10,327 nucleotides of DNA from Planctomycetota bacterium (GTDB lineage: Bacteria > Planctomycetota > Phycisphaerae > Phycisphaerales > UBA1924): positions 1-10,327 of the forward strand of contig JAEYTB010000008.1 of the NCBI GenBank assembly GCA_023434205.1, in the 5' to 3' direction. Shown here piece by piece: positions 8,623 to 10,327 of the stretch. The number at the start of each line of letters is the position of its first letter. The first letter of the stretch is position 1. A program made the translations under genes and the position numbers. A model generated the notes under the pieces. That model worked only from the letters and a program-made list of their open reading frames with translations, had not been told where the DNA came from and did not search any database.

Positions 8623-9116
8623 GCGTCCCTCGCCTTCGCCCGCAAAGCCCTCAGCTGCGCCACCGTCACCCCACCCTTCTTGATGGTCACCGTGATCCGC
8701 CTCAACCCCGTCTCCGACCCCGCCACCAGCCGCGGGTTCGCGACCTGCACGTTCTCAATGCTCACAAGCCGCGACCAGCCCGTGTACCCGGGGATCACCG
8801 TCCCATCCGGCTTCCGCGGCGGCTCCTCCTTCAAACCGTTGTAGTCGTCCAGGTCGTTCAGGGTCGACCTCTGCCCGTGCGATTCGCCCAGCTCCAGCCC
8901 CAGGAGCCCCCCCACGTCCGCGTACGGCTTCTCCACGATCTCCGTCATCAGCGACTGCGCCAGCCACAGCCCCGTGCCGCGGTCCTGATTGCGCTGCTGC
9001 CGCGCCCGCGCCGCGCCAGACGCGTTGAGCGCGGCGGCAAGCATCAGCCCCACGAGCACCGTACACACGGAGGCCTCGACGATCGAAAGACCCCGCCGGG
9101 AGCCGCGCCGGGTCAT
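8616..9116 (-). CDS. PilV/GspI-like type IV pseudopilin (minor pilin)
   Basis: This 166-residue protein carries a class III (prepilin) signal. A basic leader (MTRRGSRRG) ends in Gly9 and is followed by LSIVEA, with Glu14 at position +5 of the mature protein, then a hydrophobic helix (about 10-32). A prepilin peptidase should cut after Gly9 and methylate Leu10; none is encoded here. The rest is a short globular part with a TGWSRLVSIENVQVANPR segment near 111-128 and a RRITVTIKK strand near 139-147, typical of the PilV/GspI group, where variable strands follow a helix containing GLWLAQSLMTEI. It overlaps the upstream pseudopilin by ATGA and the downstream PilX-like gene by 7 bases, so the three are translationally coupled. 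Between PilV (pilus) and GspI (secretion) the sequence alone does not decide. Confidence 0.87.
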   Translation of the reverse strand: MTRRGSRRGLSIVEASVCTVLVGLMLAAALNASGAARARQQRNQDRGTGLWLAQSLMTEIVEKPYADVGGLLGLELGESHGQRSTLNDLDDYNGLKEEPPRKPDGTVIPGYTGWSRLVSIENVQVANPRLVAGSETGLRRITVTIKKGGVTVAQLRALRAKARDAW

Positions 9117-10222
9117 GGCGCCGCCACCGTCGGCTGGTTCAGCGCCCGCACGGTCGTCTCTACCCGCGTCGCGGGGGATCCAGCCTCAACCCGCAGCGTC
9201 ACCGACTTGAGCCTGTGCGTGTCTACCGACGTGGTCATATTGACCGGCCAGGAGTACGTGCCGTACACCTCGTGCGGGATGTCGTTGTAGTGCTGGTTAC
9301 TGGTGGGCACCCAGCTCCCGCCGCTGTTCGTGGTCGCCAGGTACACCGGCGTGTCCGACGACGCGAGCGTGGAGTTGTAGTACTGCACCTGCCCCGCGGC
9401 GGTGCCCGAGCCCTTGAGCACGAAGTTGAACTGCTGCGTCTTGCCGTCCGTCACGGCCCCGGTGAGCGGGAAGTCCACCCACGCGTACGATGTCGTCAGG
9501 GACGACACCGGGACCGCGACGCTGCCGCCGATCTGCGTCGTCGAGGGAAGCACGCCGCTCCCCGTCGAATAGATGCCCGCCGTGATCTCCGTCCCCGTCG
9601 GCGTCGTCACCCGCCGGGCGCGCACCCGCACCCGCGTGAACTCGACCCGCGAGACGTTGGCCGGCAGCGAGACCTGGTCGATCTTGAAGTAGCTCGTCGC
9701 CCACGCCGCGGAGGTCAGCGCGCTCTGGAGCACGTTGGGCGTCAGCACCAGCAGCCACCCGTTCCACTTTGACAGCAGCACCTCGCCGCTGCTCGAAGTG
9801 CCCGTCGTGGTCGTCGTCACCGTCGTCATCGTGGTCGCGAACGAGAGGTCGAAGGCCTTCACATCCGGCACGACGTCCACCGCCGCGCCCCCGTTGTACG
9901 ACCGCCGCAGCGGCGCGCCGCTGCCCGCCCAGTCGTAACGGATCACCTCGTCCTGCCCGTCGCTGTTGCGGTCCGCCACCGTGAACTCGAAGTGGTTGCT
10001 GCCGCGTGACACAACCCCTGTCAGGTACCGCAGCTCGGCGCAGAACTGGTCCAGCCCCGTGTTCAGCCGCGCGCGCGTCGTGGTCCGCACGTCGGTCGCC
10101 GGCGCCGCCCGGGCGACCACCACCAGAGCACCGGCCATCCCCAGGGCCAGCATACCCACGACCGCCGTGCTCACCACGGCCTCGGCCAGCGTAAACCCCG
10201 GACGTGCGTCTCGCTTGCTCAC
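9113..10222 (-). CDS. PilW/GspJ-like pseudopilin with an extra beta-sandwich domain
   Basis: The 369-residue protein has a prepilin leader ending in Gly9, then FTLAEA with Glu14 at mature position +5, and a hydrophobic helix (about 10-38), so it should be processed and built into a pilus-like filament. Residues 50-130 (TRARLNTGLDQFCAELRYLT, then VADRNSDGQDEVIRYDW) are the normal PilW/GspJ start. The protein then gains a Thr/Ser-rich linker (129-145) and about 150 residues (160-310) that look like a beta-sandwich of the choice-of-anchor or carbohydrate-binding kind: TEITAGIYSTGSGVLPSTTQIG, an AWVDFPLTG strand, FNFVLKGSG, and TTNSGGSWVP. The last strand (336-360) returns to pilin-like sequence. 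Usual PilW/GspJ proteins are around 200-350 residues. The start is GTG, overlapping the preceding stop by 4 bases, with GAGGG three bases upstream. Binding by the extra domain is inference. Confidence 0.86.
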   Translation of the reverse strand: MSKRDARPGFTLAEAVVSTAVVGMLALGMAGALVVVARAAPATDVRTTTRARLNTGLDQFCAELRYLTGVVSRGSNHFEFTVADRNSDGQDEVIRYDWAGSGAPLRRSYNGGAAVDVVPDVKAFDLSFATTMTTVTTTTTGTSSSGEVLLSKWNGWLLVLTPNVLQSALTSAAWATSYFKIDQVSLPANVSRVEFTRVRVRARRVTTPTGTEITAGIYSTGSGVLPSTTQIGGSVAVPVSSLTTSYAWVDFPLTGAVTDGKTQQFNFVLKGSGTAAGQVQYYNSTLASSDTPVYLATTNSGGSWVPTSNQHYNDIPHEVYGTYSWPVNMTTSVDTHRLKSVTLRVEAGSPATRVETTVRALNQPTVAAP

Positions 10223-10327
10223 TTGCCCTCGGCTTTCTCCACGACCGCGGTCGGCGTTGTCGACACATCCGCCGCCAGCACTGCCTCCGTCACCGGCGCG
10301 ACCGTCGCACGCCCGGCCGCGTCCAGC
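10219..10327 (-). CDS. C-terminal end of an unidentified gene upstream of the pilin cluster (partial)
   Basis: The minus-strand frame that ends in TGA at 10221-10219 is open to the window edge for 35 codons and ends ...VVEKAEGK. Its stop overlaps the GTG start of the next gene (GTGA), so it is the preceding gene of the same operon. The visible tail is Ala/Val/Thr-rich and low in complexity, and gives no family assignment. A further pseudopilin or pilus assembly gene is the best guess from context. The true start lies outside the window. Confidence 0.65.
   Translation of the reverse strand, partial: LDAAGRATVAPVTEAVLAADVSTTPTAVVEKAEGK

Noticed and set aside
7772..8683. 303-codon plus-strand frame opposite the PilX-like gene
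   Set aside because: Its Ser/Thr/Pro-rich translation has no recognisable domain, and the minus-strand frame has a membrane anchor, in-frame repeats and operon coupling.
9790..9840. Low-complexity GTC/GTCGTC run suggesting a microsatellite
   Set aside because: It encodes the Thr-rich linker of the PilW-like protein with mixed codons and is better explained as a flexible linker than as an unstable repeat.

Overview
This is a GC-rich window (about two thirds G+C or more by eye) with a uniform coding style: strong G/C at third positions, some GTG starts, and Shine-Dalgarno (SD) sites at some genes only. The PilX/PilV/PilW-like minor pilin cluster, the N-terminal region of the HD-GYP protein and the small secreted beta-rich protein suggest a Planctomycetota bacterium, perhaps of the Phycisphaerae. 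That placement is inference from style and gene content; no 16S gene or other marker is present.

Layout. Bases 4-35 are a strong intrinsic terminator of a gene left of the window. Bases 127-2679 (+) encode a membrane-bound hybrid histidine kinase (periplasmic CHASE4-like sensor, HAMP, PAS, HisKA, HATPase, receiver). It converges, with only 4 bases between stop codons, on a two-gene minus-strand phospholipid operon, psd then pssA (4274-2684), which together make phosphatidylethanolamine from CDP-diacylglycerol and serine. A 153-base divergent gap then leads to a plus-strand two-gene signalling operon (4428-6553): a single-domain response regulator followed 14 bases later by an HD-GYP cyclic-di-GMP phosphodiesterase with an unassigned N-terminal domain and a GAF-like middle region.

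Bases 6554-6855 are non-coding. They hold a possible structured element just after the HD-GYP gene, a sigma70-like promoter (6734-6762) and a leader in which the start codon of the next gene lies inside an 8-bp inverted repeat. That gene (6856-7308, +) encodes a small secreted beta-rich protein of unknown function. A GC hairpin at 7337-7360 separates it from the minus-strand pilus cluster.

The right third (10327-7369, minus strand) is a tightly coupled operon. It contains the C-terminus of an unidentified gene at the window edge, a PilW/GspJ-like pseudopilin with a large extra beta domain, a PilV/GspI-like pseudopilin, and a PilX/GspK-position protein with beta-repeat rungs. Every junction overlaps (4, 4 and 7 bases), so the proteins are probably made in step for one type IV pilus or type II secretion-like filament.

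Most genes belong to familiar families. The less ordinary items are the two enlarged minor pilins, the switch-like leader at 6777-6857, and the response regulator/HD-GYP pair with its unassigned sensor domain. I see no mobile element, CRISPR array, tRNA or rRNA.
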